A stretch of DNA of 64,000 nucleotides from RYN-122 sp963761655 (GTDB lineage: Bacteria; Actinomycetota; Actinomycetes; Mycobacteriales; SCTD01). Shown piece by piece: positions 24,007 through 32,103 of this stretch. How positions within the stretch are numbered: position 1 is the first letter of the stretch; every line of letters starts with the position of its first letter. The notes under the pieces are model-generated. The model was given only the letters and a program-made list of their open reading frames with translations, ran no database searches and had not been told where the DNA came from. A program made the translations under genes and the position numbers. Location: positions 124,001-188,000 of the forward strand of contig CAVXHI010000008.1 of NCBI GenBank assembly GCA_963761655.1, written 5' to 3'.

Positions 24007-24282
24007 ATGAGCACTCTGCCGCTGGCTGACGTCAAGGCACGCCTGTCTGCTGTCGTCGACGAGGTCCAAGGCACCCACGAGCGCGTGGTCATCACCCGTA
24101 ACGGTCGGCCGGCTGCCGTGTTGGTGTCCGCCGACGACCTGGCAGCGCTCGAAGAGACGCTGGATGTGCTGTCTCAGCCCGGGATCGTCGACCGGCTGAC
24201 CTCGGCACGCGCCGAGCTCGACCGTGGTGAAGGCCTGAGCGCGGAGCAGCTTCGCGCCGCGGTCAGCGGGCGGGCGTCCTGA
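24007..24282 (+). CDS. Phd/YefM-family antitoxin
   Basis: 91 residues. MSTLPLADVKARLSAVVDEVQGTHERVVITRNGRPAAVLVSADDLAALEETLDVL is the whole Phd/YefM DNA-binding fold. A C-terminal helical toxin-binding tail (TSARAELDRGEGLSAEQLRAAV) follows. It pairs with the RelE-like toxin that begins just after its stop. Confidence 0.88.
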   Translation: MSTLPLADVKARLSAVVDEVQGTHERVVITRNGRPAAVLVSADDLAALEETLDVLSQPGIVDRLTSARAELDRGEGLSAEQLRAAVSGRAS

Positions 24283-24293
24283 CTGACCCGAAG

Positions 24294-24578
24294 TTGCTAT
24301 TGCCCGAGGGGCCCTGGCAGCTCGTGGTGGCTCCTGCCGCCGCCCGAGCGCTGTCTGAGCGGCTGCCGGAGAGCGCCGCCGCTGCAGCGGTCGAGTTCAT
24401 CACCGGCCCACTGCTTGTCTCACCACGGCGCGTTGGGCACGAGCTACTGCGCGACCTCGCAGGCACTTGGTCAGCGCGGCGCGGCGTGTACCGCGTGCTG
24501 TACGAGCTCGACGACGACACCCGCACCGTGCGGGTCCTACTCGTGGAACACCGGGCAACGGTCTACCGCCGTCATTGA
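24294..24578 (+). CDS. RelE/ParE-family toxin
   Basis: About 94 residues. WQLVVAPAAARALSERLPE, SPRRVGHELLRDLAGTWSARRGVYRVLYELDDDTRTVRVLLVEHRATVYRR has the RelE/ParE core, with the RR-YRV-Y and V-I/L-V-H-R signature of ribosome-associated mRNA interferases. The start is uncertain. TTG 24294 is used here, but a CTG at 24279 overlapping the antitoxin stop would give LTDPKLLLPEG, which fits the family N-terminus better. Confidence 0.82.
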   Translation: MLLPEGPWQLVVAPAAARALSERLPESAAAAAVEFITGPLLVSPRRVGHELLRDLAGTWSARRGVYRVLYELDDDTRTVRVLLVEHRATVYRRH

Positions 24579-24638
24579 CCCCGGGCTGGCGGACGCAGCC
24601 TCCCGACAGGCAGACCCTTGCACGGGGCTATCCGGCCC

Positions 24639-24644
24639 TACCGT
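24639..24644 (+). promoter_or_regulatory. -10 box of a leaderless promoter
   Basis: TACCGT with 7 nt to GTG 24652. Confidence 0.5.
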
Positions 24645-24651
24645 CTGTCGG

Positions 24652-25032
24652 GTGGTAGCGGGGTACACGGTGGCCGTTGTCGCGCTGGCACTTGTCGTCG
24701 GCGCCGTTCTGCGGGACCGGACGCGGCTCGGGACCGACCACGCTGTCGCCTTGGCGGCGGCATGGCCGTTCCTGTTCGTCGTGGGGCTAGTCAGGTTCGC
24801 GGTCACCGGCAACCTCGATGACCGCACGCTGCCGTGGGCGATGGCGTCGGTCTACCTGGCCGTGCTGGTTGTGAGCGGAGGTCATCCTGCACTGGTCATG
24901 CTGGACATGGACAAAGACGAGGACAGGGAACTCCTCACCGGCGCCGAGGCACTTCGGGTGCGCTGGCAGCAGCGGGCACTGCTGGCAGTCGTGCTCGGCG
25001 GCCTGTTCGTGCTGTTCTGGAACTTCGGTTAG
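24652..25032 (+). CDS. Four-helix membrane protein of unknown function
   Basis: 126 residues with four predicted membrane spans: VAGYTVAVVALALVVGAVL, AVALAAAWPFLFVVGLVRFAV, WAMASVYLAVLVVSG and ALLAVVLGGLFVLFW. An acidic cytoplasmic loop, DMDKDEDRELLTGAEALRVRW, lies before the last. No family is recognised. The GTG is chosen from the TANNNT spacing. Confidence 0.6.
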   Translation: MVAGYTVAVVALALVVGAVLRDRTRLGTDHAVALAAAWPFLFVVGLVRFAVTGNLDDRTLPWAMASVYLAVLVVSGGHPALVMLDMDKDEDRELLTGAEALRVRWQQRALLAVVLGGLFVLFWNFG

Positions 25033-25265
25033 GTGCCTACCTGTTCACTCGGCGGCAGCTCGGGGCCTGGCCAAGGCTTCGGGTCAGGTGGTCGGCGAGT
25101 CGCTCACTAGGTGCCTGCCCGCGTACGTGCGTGGCTCTGTAGCGGGGTGCGTTCTCGCCGGCCATCGCCTCGGCGGGTCGTGGCTCAAGAGGGGTCTGCT
25201 GCGCTCAAGGTAGGACTGCCCGGCCTCGCCACCCAGCCCGATGGTGACGACAACGGAGGCAGCTC
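25033..25265. other. Intergenic stretch before the IS110 remnant
   Basis: No gene or repeat seen. It ends in ACGGAGGCAGCTC, the ribosome binding site of the transposase remnant at 25266. Confidence 0.4.
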
Positions 25266-25590
25266 GTGACAGCGGTAATGATCGGTGTCGACCCGGCCAA
25301 GCGGACCCACGCGATGGCCGTGCTCGATGAACGCGAGCAGCAGCTCGCGGCCCTGCAAGTCGCCAACGACACCGCCGGCTACCGGGCCATGCTCACGCTG
25401 GCCAAGCGCTGGAAGACCCGGGTCTGGGCCGTCGAAGGCCCCCGGCGGCGTCGGGGTCCAGCTGGCGCAGCGCCTGGTCGCCGACGGCGAGACCGTTATC
25501 GACGTCCCGCCCAAGCTCAGCACCCGAGCCCGGATCTTCGACCGCGGGCACGGCCGCAAGAAGCGAGGTCTCGACCCGGAGCGTCCGCGG
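25266..25590 (+). pseudogene. IS110-family transposase remnant (5' part only, frameshifted)
   Basis: MIGVDPAKRTHAMAVLDEREQQLAALQV and AGYRAMLTLAKRWKTRVWAVEGP are the RuvC-like N-terminus of an IS110 transposase. Near 25443 the frame shifts at a C run and goes on as GGVGVQLAQRLVADGETVIDVPPKLSTRARIFDRGHGRKK. Homology stops near 25580; the rest of the gene is gone. It differs from the 5084-8535 transposase. It sits on the 3' end of the minus-strand DUF6928 gene. Confidence 0.82.
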
Positions 25591-26146
25591 CCGCTTCGTC
25601 GCTTCCCGCTTACGCCTCAGAACGCCCATGGGGCGAAGTCGACGACTGACGGCCTCAGACGGCCCGCTGTCGCCGCGGTCTTGCGGCGGTGGGAACAGTC
25701 GCCGTCGCCGAGTGGGCTGCGGCTGCCGGGCGAAGGTGAACATGGGGATCTCAAAGGGGTCGACGTCATCCGCTCCGGGTTCGCCTTCGAGGACGAAGCC
25801 GAGCTCGGCCCGCAACAGCTCTTCCGCGAGCTCCAGCGGGTGGAAGGGCAACGAGTAGTCGTCGTCCTCGGCGTGCTCCCCGGCCCAGAAGGGGCGCTCG
25901 GCGGGGAGCGGCTCGCCCTCGTTCAGGAAGATGCCGTTGTCCGGGTCCATACCGAGCCTGCGGACCCACCGACCGTTATGCCAGACACCGAAGCCCATGG
26001 AGTCGTTGACGCTGTGCATCTGGTGGACGACCAGTCGGCGGTCGCCGACCGACCGGGCTACGTGTTCCGGCAGGGCGTCGAACCAGGTGAGCACCTCGTC
26101 TGCGCCGACGATGTCAATGCCGGGTAGCCGCAGGGCCGCGTGAGTT

Positions 26147-27588
26147 AGTTGAGTCCATGGACGTGGTGTGCGACCTCGACGGCGACCGTGTCGTGAGGAC
26201 GTAGAAGACGGTCACCGCGTGATCCTTCAGAAGACCTGCGAAGTCAGCCTGAAGGAGAACCACAACGATGACCGCCGCCCCAATTATTGACCCTGCGCTG
26301 CCGTGGGACGCGCAGATCGACCGTGCCGACCCCGACCTGGTCCGGCACCTGCTGAAGGTTTTCGTGCAGTCGCTGATGGGTGCCGAGGCCGACGCGCTGT
26401 GCGGCGCGCCCTATGGCATGCGCAGCGACGAGCGGACCAACACCCGCAACGGCTACCGGCCCCGCGACTGGGACACCCGGGCCGGAACGATCGACCTCGC
26501 GATCCCCAAGCTGCGGTCCGGGAGCTACTTCCCGGACTGGCTGCTCGAACGCCGTAAGCGCGCCGAACGGGCGCTGACGACGGTCGTCGCGACCTGCTAT
26601 CTGCTCGGCGTCTCGACCCGGCGGATGGAGAAGCTCGTCGAGACCCTCGGCATCACAAGCCTGAGCAAGAGCCAGGTCAGCGTGATGGCGAAGGAGCTCG
26701 ACGAGCACGTCGAGTCCTTCCGGACCCGGCCGCTGGACGCCGGGCCGTACACGTTCGTCGCGGCCGACGCGCTGGTCATGAAGGTCCGCGAAGGCGGCCG
26801 GGTCGTGAACGTCCACGCGCTGCTGGCCTGCGGCGTGAACGCTGACGGGCACCGCGAGATCCTCGGGCTGCAGGTCACCTCGGCCGAGGACGGCGCGGGG
26901 TGGCTCGCGTTCTTCCGCGACCTCACCGCCAGAGGCCTGTCGGGCGTCAAGCTCGTCACCAGCGACGCGCACGCCGGGCTCGTCGCCGCGATCGGCGCGA
27001 CGCTGCCCGGCGCCGGCTGGCAGCGGTGCCGCACGCACTACGCCGCGAACCTCATGAGCGCCACGCCCAAGAGCAGCTGGCCGTGGGTCAAGACGCTGCT
27101 GCACAGCGTCTACGACCAACCCGACGCCAAGTCCGTCAACGAGCAGTACGACCGGGTCCTCGACGCCCTGGCCGAGAAGCTGCCTGCGGTCGTCGATCAC
27201 CTCGAGGCCGCCCGTCCCGACGTGCTCGCGTTCACCGCGTTCCCCAAGGAGATCTGGCGGCAGATCTGGAGCAACAACCCCCAAGAACGCCTCAACCGCG
27301 AGATCCGGCGGCGCACCGACGTCGTCGGGATCTTCCCCGACCGCAACGCGCTCGTCCGACTCGTCGGCGCCGTCCTGGCCGAGCAGCACGACGAATGGAC
27401 CGAAGGACGCCGCTACCTCGGCCTCGACGTCCTGACCCGCAGCCGCATCACCCTGGCCACCAGCAGCACCGACACGACCACGACGGAGGTCAACAACGAG
27501 CCGCTGACAACAGCCGCCCTCACGGCCTAGCCTGGACCCACCGGATCAAGTGGTGATCACTTCACACACCACGTCCGTGGACTCGACC
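26147..27588 (+). mobile_element. IS256-family insertion sequence, copy 2
   Basis: 1442 bp, with the 8-bp target duplication CGTGAGTT at 26139-26146 and 27589-27596. Ends AGTTGAGTCCATGG and (reversed) GGTCGAGTCCACGG are the same as in copy 1. It splits a DUF6928-type gene. Confidence 0.93.
26268..27530 (+). CDS. IS256-family transposase, copy 2
   Basis: 420 residues, identical in amino-acid sequence to the 13219-14481 transposase. The only base difference I see is a silent CGC/CGG arginine codon near 26621. Both copies keep the full set of catalytic motifs and the same ribosome binding site, so both should be active. This indicates a recent transposition. Confidence 0.95.
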   Translation: MTAAPIIDPALPWDAQIDRADPDLVRHLLKVFVQSLMGAEADALCGAPYGMRSDERTNTRNGYRPRDWDTRAGTIDLAIPKLRSGSYFPDWLLERRKRAERALTTVVATCYLLGVSTRRMEKLVETLGITSLSKSQVSVMAKELDEHVESFRTRPLDAGPYTFVAADALVMKVREGGRVVNVHALLACGVNADGHREILGLQVTSAEDGAGWLAFFRDLTARGLSGVKLVTSDAHAGLVAAIGATLPGAGWQRCRTHYAANLMSATPKSSWPWVKTLLHSVYDQPDAKSVNEQYDRVLDALAEKLPAVVDHLEAARPDVLAFTAFPKEIWRQIWSNNPQERLNREIRRRTDVVGIFPDRNALVRLVGAVLAEQHDEWTEGRRYLGLDVLTRSRITLATSSTDTTTTEVNNEPLTTAALTA

Positions 27589-27766
27589 CGTGAGTTTCCC
27601 GCGGGTAGATGCCCGAGTCGAGCGTCGTGGGGTCGCCTTGGCGCCAGATTCCTGGCAGCCACTCTGCGATGAGGTCGGCCGCCGCTGACGGGTCCGGGAC
27701 GCCCTCGCGAAGGAGTACCCCCGCCTGACCCGACACGGCGGCAGCGAAAGCAGTCTTGGCGCCCAT

Positions 27767-28155
27767 GGGGGCACGCTAGGCCCCGGGCCGGCTGCGGCGC
27801 ACCAGACGCCGGCATAAATCGAGAAGAAAGCTCGGGGCTGCTGCCGGGCTTGGTGGACCCTCCGCCTGACGAGGGGCGGACAGGAGGTAAGCGGCGCTAC
27901 TTCGCCTCGCGTCGGACCTGCTCGGTGCTGCTGTCGGGCCGCGTCGTGCAGCCGGGCGATTGAGCCGGAAGGTCTCGGTCTTGGGCCCGGCCAGCTTGGG
28001 GTGTCCCAGTTCGAGAAGCTGGGCCCGATCGTCCTCGTTGGCAGAGTCAGCCCCCGGGACACAGGTTCAAGACCTCCTCGGACGACGACCGGTCGCCGCA
28101 GAGCCGTCCCATGCACGCGGGTCACCTGGAGCGGCAGCGTCGACCCGGAGCGGGT
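27767..28155. other. Region without a supported gene
   Basis: Upstream of the DUF6928-type start and downstream of the 28156-28515 gene. Open frames exist on the minus strand, but they have no recognisable motif and odd composition. I see no repeat or hairpin of note. Confidence 0.4.
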
Positions 28156-28515
28156 TCAGGACTCGGCGCTTCCCTCGTCGGAGCCGGCCTCCACCGCTGT
28201 CGACCGCTGCTCCTCTGACGGTGTCTGCGTGGCGGCGTTCTTCGCGTCGTCCTTGCCGCGTCGGCGCTGCCGGACTGGCGGGTAGCCGAGACGTTTGAGC
28301 TCTGCGTTTGTCCAGCCGCTGCTGAGCGCGCGGTTTCGCACATCGCGGTACTCCTCCTCCGCGGTGACAAGCCGGGCTTGTGCGCTCGTCACCGCGGCGT
28401 CAGCGGCAAGCCTGTGGTTGTTGCTCGTGGCGAGGTCGGCGACGGTCTCCTTGCGTCCAGCCATCAACTGCTCGGCAGCTTGGCGTGCGTCGCGTCGTGT
28501 TGTTCGGCTGTCCAT
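28156..28515 (-). CDS. Hypothetical coiled-coil protein
   Basis: 119 residues: MDSRTTRRDARQAAEQLMAGRKETVADLATSNNHRLAADAAVTSAQARLVTAEEEYRDVRNRAL, then a short motif SSGWTNAELKRLGYPPVRQRRRGK and a Ser/Glu-rich tail. The SxGWTxxELkxLGY segment recurs in small actinobacterial accessory proteins of unknown role. It is helical and has no membrane segment. The IS21 element begins 73 bp upstream of its start, so its promoter region may be cut. Confidence 0.55.
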   Translation of the reverse strand: MDSRTTRRDARQAAEQLMAGRKETVADLATSNNHRLAADAAVTSAQARLVTAEEEYRDVRNRALSSGWTNAELKRLGYPPVRQRRRGKDDAKNAATQTPSEEQRSTAVEAGSDEGSAES

Positions 28516-28651
28516 GCCCGCGACGTTAGGAGCGGCAGGTCTCCGCCATATGGGCTGTGACGCTTCCCTGTGGACGGTGAGGTGTCGGTGTCAATGGCCA
28601 AGGTGAGGTCCCCGCTGGTGGCCAACGAAAGTCTCCACCCCGCGCGCAGGG

Positions 28652-29443
28652 TCAGGGCGTCGAGGGGCGGCTCCTGGCGGGGTTGAGGGTGTGGGTGCGG
28701 GCGTCGCGCATGCGGTAGCTCTCGCCGTCGGTCGCGACGATGGTGTTGTGGTGCAGGAGCCGGTCGAGCAGGCTGGCGGCGGTGGTGTGTTCGGGCAGGA
28801 AGCGGCCCCACTGCTCGAAGGGCCAGTGGCTGGCGATGGCGAGGCTGCGCCGTTCGTAGGCTGCGGCGACGAGCCGGAACAGCAGCTGTGTGCCGTTGTC
28901 GTCCAGCGGCGCGAACCCGACCTCGTCGATGATGATCAGGTCGTTGCGCAGGAGCGCGTCGATCTGCCGGCCGACGCTGTTGTCCGCGAGCCCGCGGTAG
29001 AGGTTCTCCACCAGGTCGACAGCGGTGAAGTACCGGACCTTGTGGCCGGCGTGGACCGCGGCGTGCCCGAGGGCGAGCAGGGTGTGGCTCTTGCCGGTCC
29101 CGGCCGGCCCGACGAGCGTGACGTTCTCCTTGGCCCGGATCCACTCCAGCGACGTCAAGTAGGCCCAGGTCGGGGCGCCGATGCTGCTGGCCGCGAGATC
29201 GAACTGCTCGATCGTCTTGACCATCGGGAAGCCGGCTTGCTTGACGCGGAGTCGGGTGTTGCTGGCGTCGCGCGCGTCGATCTCGGTCTCGACCAGCGCG
29301 CGCAGCAGCTCCTCGGGCGCCCACCGTTGGGTCTTGGCCGTCACGAGCAGCTCAGGGGCGATCCGACGCATCGACGCGAGCTTGAGCCGCCGCAGGCCGC
29401 TCTCGAGGTCGGCCGGCAGCGGCGGCGCGGTCGGGGCGCTCAC
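28652..29443 (-). CDS. istB: IS21-family helper ATPase IstB
   Basis: 263 residues. The Walker A motif is GPAGTGKSH, the Walker B is DLIIIDEVGF, and the sensor region is LAIASHWPFEQW. The C-terminus DGESYRMRDARTHTLNPAR is typical. It overlaps the istA end by 4 bp. It is clearly different from the IstB at 5932-6735. Confidence 0.95.
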   Translation of the reverse strand: MSAPTAPPLPADLESGLRRLKLASMRRIAPELLVTAKTQRWAPEELLRALVETEIDARDASNTRLRVKQAGFPMVKTIEQFDLAASSIGAPTWAYLTSLEWIRAKENVTLVGPAGTGKSHTLLALGHAAVHAGHKVRYFTAVDLVENLYRGLADNSVGRQIDALLRNDLIIIDEVGFAPLDDNGTQLLFRLVAAAYERRSLAIASHWPFEQWGRFLPEHTTAASLLDRLLHHNTIVATDGESYRMRDARTHTLNPARSRPSTP

Positions 29444-31014
29444 CGAAACTCCCCAGCCAGCGCAGTCCCGGCAAGCGCGCGCATCGAGTACTGCTCGAGC
29501 GGCCTTGAGGCGGTCGCGGGCAGGTCGATGACCAGGGCGTCGCCGGGTGGTTGGGGCTGCGCGACGCCGCTGCCGGCGTCCAGGATCGAGCGGATGTCGG
29601 CGGCCCGCCAGCGGCCGAACGCGACCGCCCGCCGCAGGGCCGCGCGCAGCGCGTCGGGGCCGTGCGCGGCAGCGAGGTCGGCGAGCTGTTCGAGCTCAGG
29701 TCCTAGCCGGGTGTTGCCGGCCGCGGCGGCGCTCTTGAGCCACTGCTCCGCGACCGGCCCGAGCGCGCAGAACGCCTTCTCCGCCGCGGTCCGCGGCGTC
29801 ACCTTGCGCGCGGGCGTGGCCGGGCGGCTGCTGCCGTAGTGCTCGTCGACCACGCTGGCCTGCCCGGGAGCGACGAGCGCATGGACAGCCAGGACCTCGC
29901 CCGTGGCGGGCTCGACGATCGTGAGGGTGGTGGCGTCGGCGAGCAGCTGGACCTGGGCGCCGAGCATGCGGTTCGGGACCGAGTAGCGCGCAGAGGCAAA
30001 CCGGACGCACGACAGCTTGTCGACCTTGCGCGTCTCCCTGCGGCCGATCGTCGGTCGCAGCGATGGCAGCGCCCCGAGCAGCGGCGCCTCGACCTGCGCC
30101 AGGCGCTGCGCGGGGACCGCGCTGATCTCGCTGTGCTGCGCAGCGTTGACCTCGGCGCACCACGCCTGCGCGGCCTCGTTCGCCGCGGTCAGCGACATGA
30201 CCGGCGACAGCGGCTCGTCGTTGCTCTGGTCGCCGCCGTCCTCGCCGTCGCGCAGGGCTTGCAGCGGGACCATGAGGTCGCGCTTGGCGTAGCCGACGAG
30301 GTTCTCCACGATGCCCTTGCTCTCGGGGTCGCGGGCGTGACAGAAGTCCGGGCGGAACCGGTAGTGGCTGGCGAAGCGGACGTAGTCCGGCGTCGGGACG
30401 ACGACGTCGGCGACGACCCCGCCCTTCAGGCAGCCCATCCGGTCGGCGAGCACGACCTGCGGGACCCCGCCGAGCTGCTCGAAACACTCCGCCAGCAGCG
30501 CGAGCGTGGTGTCGGCGCGCTCGTTGTCGGCGAAGCGCACGAACCTGACCCGGGAGAACGCCAGCACGGCGCAGAACACGTGCAGCCCGGCCAGGACGCC
30601 CCAGTCGATGACCAGGTGCTCCCCAGCAGCCCAGACCGCCGGCCGGCGGCGGGACTGCGCCGCGTGGGTGCTGCGCCACGCCTGCTTCTCCTGCGCAACC
30701 AGCCGCCTGAAGTTCCGGGCCGACCCGCAGTAGCCAGCGGCGACCGCCAAAGGCAGCAGCCGCTTCGCGCTGATCCTGGCGCGCGAGACCTTGACCTTGT
30801 CGGCGACGAGCGCGCGAACGCCCTCGTAGTTGTTGCTCCCGCTGCGCGCGCGGGTCGTGCTGATCGTGCCGTCAACGGCGTTCGTGGCGGCGGTGCGCTC
30901 GACGACCCGCTTCACGGTCTTGGGGGTGACGCCGCAGAGCTCTGCGGCGCCTCGGTAGGTGCCGACCTCTCGGTAGGCGGACAGAACGTCCAACTGCTTC
31001 CTCGCAGACAACAA
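29440..31014 (-). CDS. istA: IS21-family transposase IstA
   Basis: 524 residues. An N-terminal helix-turn-helix (QLDVLSAYREVGTYRGAAELCGVTPKTVKRVVER) precedes the rve core with EHLVIDWGVLAG (D), VVLADRMGC (D) and RDPESKGIVENLVGYAKRDL (E). The C-terminal part has RYSVPNRMLGAQVQL. The GKRD/E spacing is standard. It starts about 165 bp inside the right end of the element. Confidence 0.95.
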   Translation of the reverse strand: MLSARKQLDVLSAYREVGTYRGAAELCGVTPKTVKRVVERTAATNAVDGTISTTRARSGSNNYEGVRALVADKVKVSRARISAKRLLPLAVAAGYCGSARNFRRLVAQEKQAWRSTHAAQSRRRPAVWAAGEHLVIDWGVLAGLHVFCAVLAFSRVRFVRFADNERADTTLALLAECFEQLGGVPQVVLADRMGCLKGGVVADVVVPTPDYVRFASHYRFRPDFCHARDPESKGIVENLVGYAKRDLMVPLQALRDGEDGGDQSNDEPLSPVMSLTAANEAAQAWCAEVNAAQHSEISAVPAQRLAQVEAPLLGALPSLRPTIGRRETRKVDKLSCVRFASARYSVPNRMLGAQVQLLADATTLTIVEPATGEVLAVHALVAPGQASVVDEHYGSSRPATPARKVTPRTAAEKAFCALGPVAEQWLKSAAAAGNTRLGPELEQLADLAAAHGPDALRAALRRAVAFGRWRAADIRSILDAGSGVAQPQPPGDALVIDLPATASRPLEQYSMRALAGTALAGEFR

Positions 31015-31186
31015 TGAGGCCCCCTGGGCGGTGTTCGGTGCACGGCTTCGACACCGCCACCGTCACCGCCCAGGGCCTCGATCTCGGGCAGGCACGACGC
31101 GCGCGAGGTGGGGACTTTCGCTGGCCACCACCGGGGACCTCCGCTGGCCACCAGCGGGGACTTTCACATGGCCACGGACATGTCGG

Positions 31187-31462
31187 CTGGAGTCTCGAAC
31201 TTTCAGCGCGGCCAGCCAGGCGTGCTGCCGTCCACAAGCACGCTGGGCCGCGGTCGTAAGCCGGTAACCGTCGGCGCAGTCTGCGGCTCATGAGGCAGAA
31301 ACGAGCGGAGCAAGATATCCGCTTCGCTAATCAAAGCCGCGCGGGGGCACGCGGAACTGCACCGCTGGGGCGCGGTGTGGGTCGGCGCTGGGGCGCGCCG
31401 ACGGGTGGCTGGGGCGAGGTGCTGGTCGCAGTAGAGGTGGCCCTCGCCCCGCCGGCCGGCAG
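31187..31462. other. Non-coding region upstream of mobC, possible oriT
   Basis: It contains a relatively AT-rich stretch with AGCGGA-N8-TCCGCT (31300-31322) and TTCGCTAATCAAAGCC, set before a MobC-like gene. Transfer origins of mobilisable elements commonly sit there. No nic motif can be named, so this is a suggestion. Confidence 0.3.
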
Positions 31463-31981
31463 GTGACCGAGGTGACGGGCGACGCCGGACCGACGCCGTG
31501 CACCGGTTCAGCTACCGGCCCGACGCACCCGGAGGCCCAAGTAGCAGCGGACGGGCGGGTGCCCGCCGGCATGGCGGGGACGCTGCCACCTGGGCCTGAG
31601 CCCTCTCGCAGGCAGCGGAGTCCGCGGCGTGGCGCGCGTCCCCACGCGGTGTTCGTGCGCCTGTCGAGCGAGGAGCTCGACGTGTTGAGCATCGCAGCGG
31701 CCGTCGCGGGGGTGACCGTGACGTCCTTCGTCGGCGCTCAGGCCGTGGCGGTGGCCCGAGGTCTGGTGCACCCGGTGCCCGCGGCGACCGCCGAGGTGGT
31801 CCGCGAGTTGGTCGCGGCGCGTACGCAGCTGGTGCGGTACGGGACGCTGCTGAACCAGGCGGTCGCCCGGCTCCATGCCACAGGGGAGCTCGACGCCGGT
31901 CTGCTCCTGGCAGTGCAGAGGTGTGACCAGGCGGCTGCTGCGATCCGCGCCGCGACGGAGCGGCTCGGCCGGACGGCGTGA
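31463..31981 (+). CDS. MobC-like mobilisation (relaxosome) protein
   Basis: 172 residues. After a disordered N-terminus comes HAVFVRLSSEELDVLSIAAAVAGVTVTSFVGAQAVAVARG, a ribbon-helix-helix-like MobC core. Then VVRELVAARTQLVRYGTLLNQAVARLHATGELDAGLLLAVQRCDQAAAAI has the LNQxxxxLNxTGE motif of bacterial MobC proteins. MobC opens DNA at oriT for the relaxase. The next frame begins inside its stop (GTGA) as VIGVLRGSAGEDVASLLDV, perhaps the first residues of a lost relaxase; the Wadjet operon starts right after. Confidence 0.72.
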   Translation: MTEVTGDAGPTPCTGSATGPTHPEAQVAADGRVPAGMAGTLPPGPEPSRRQRSPRRGARPHAVFVRLSSEELDVLSIAAAVAGVTVTSFVGAQAVAVARGLVHPVPAATAEVVRELVAARTQLVRYGTLLNQAVARLHATGELDAGLLLAVQRCDQAAAAIRAATERLGRTA

Positions 31982-32103
31982 TCGGGGTGCTGCGGGGCTC
32001 GGCCGGCGAGGATGTCGCCTCGCTCCTTGACGTACCGCGGCGAGTGGCTGCAGGGGCTGGTCGTCAGTCCCTGTCGGGGCGGGGCACGTGCACGCTGCTC
32101 CCG

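Larger units (their letters stand above)
25590..27766 (-). pseudogene. DUF6928-type gene split by an IS256-type element
   Basis: Minus-strand parts 27766-27589 and 26138 downward rejoin in frame if the insertion and one CGTGAGTT copy are removed. The protein starts MGAKTAFAAAVSGQAGVLLREG and crosses the junction as YPRETHAALRLPG. It continues through RLVVHQMHSVNDSMGFGVWHNGRWVRRLGM, PLPAERPFWAGEH, YSLPFHPLELAEELLRAELGFVLEGEP and IPMFTF. This order (MGAKT start, HSVxD, WAGEH, LPFHPLELGEE) is that of the DUF6928 family, of unknown function. The 3' end near 25590 merges with IS110 remnant DNA, so the native stop is uncertain. Confidence 0.75.
28589..31180 (-). mobile_element. IS21-family insertion sequence, second type
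   Basis: 2592 bp. The ends begin TGTCAATGGCCA and (reversed) TGTCCGTGGCCA, both continuing to GTCCCCGCTGGTGGCCA. A 6-bp target duplication TGTCGG lies at 28583-28588 and 31181-31186. At the right end the subterminal site repeats three times (GGACTTTCGCTGG, GGACCTCCGCTGG, GGACTTTCACATGG). Confidence 0.93.
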
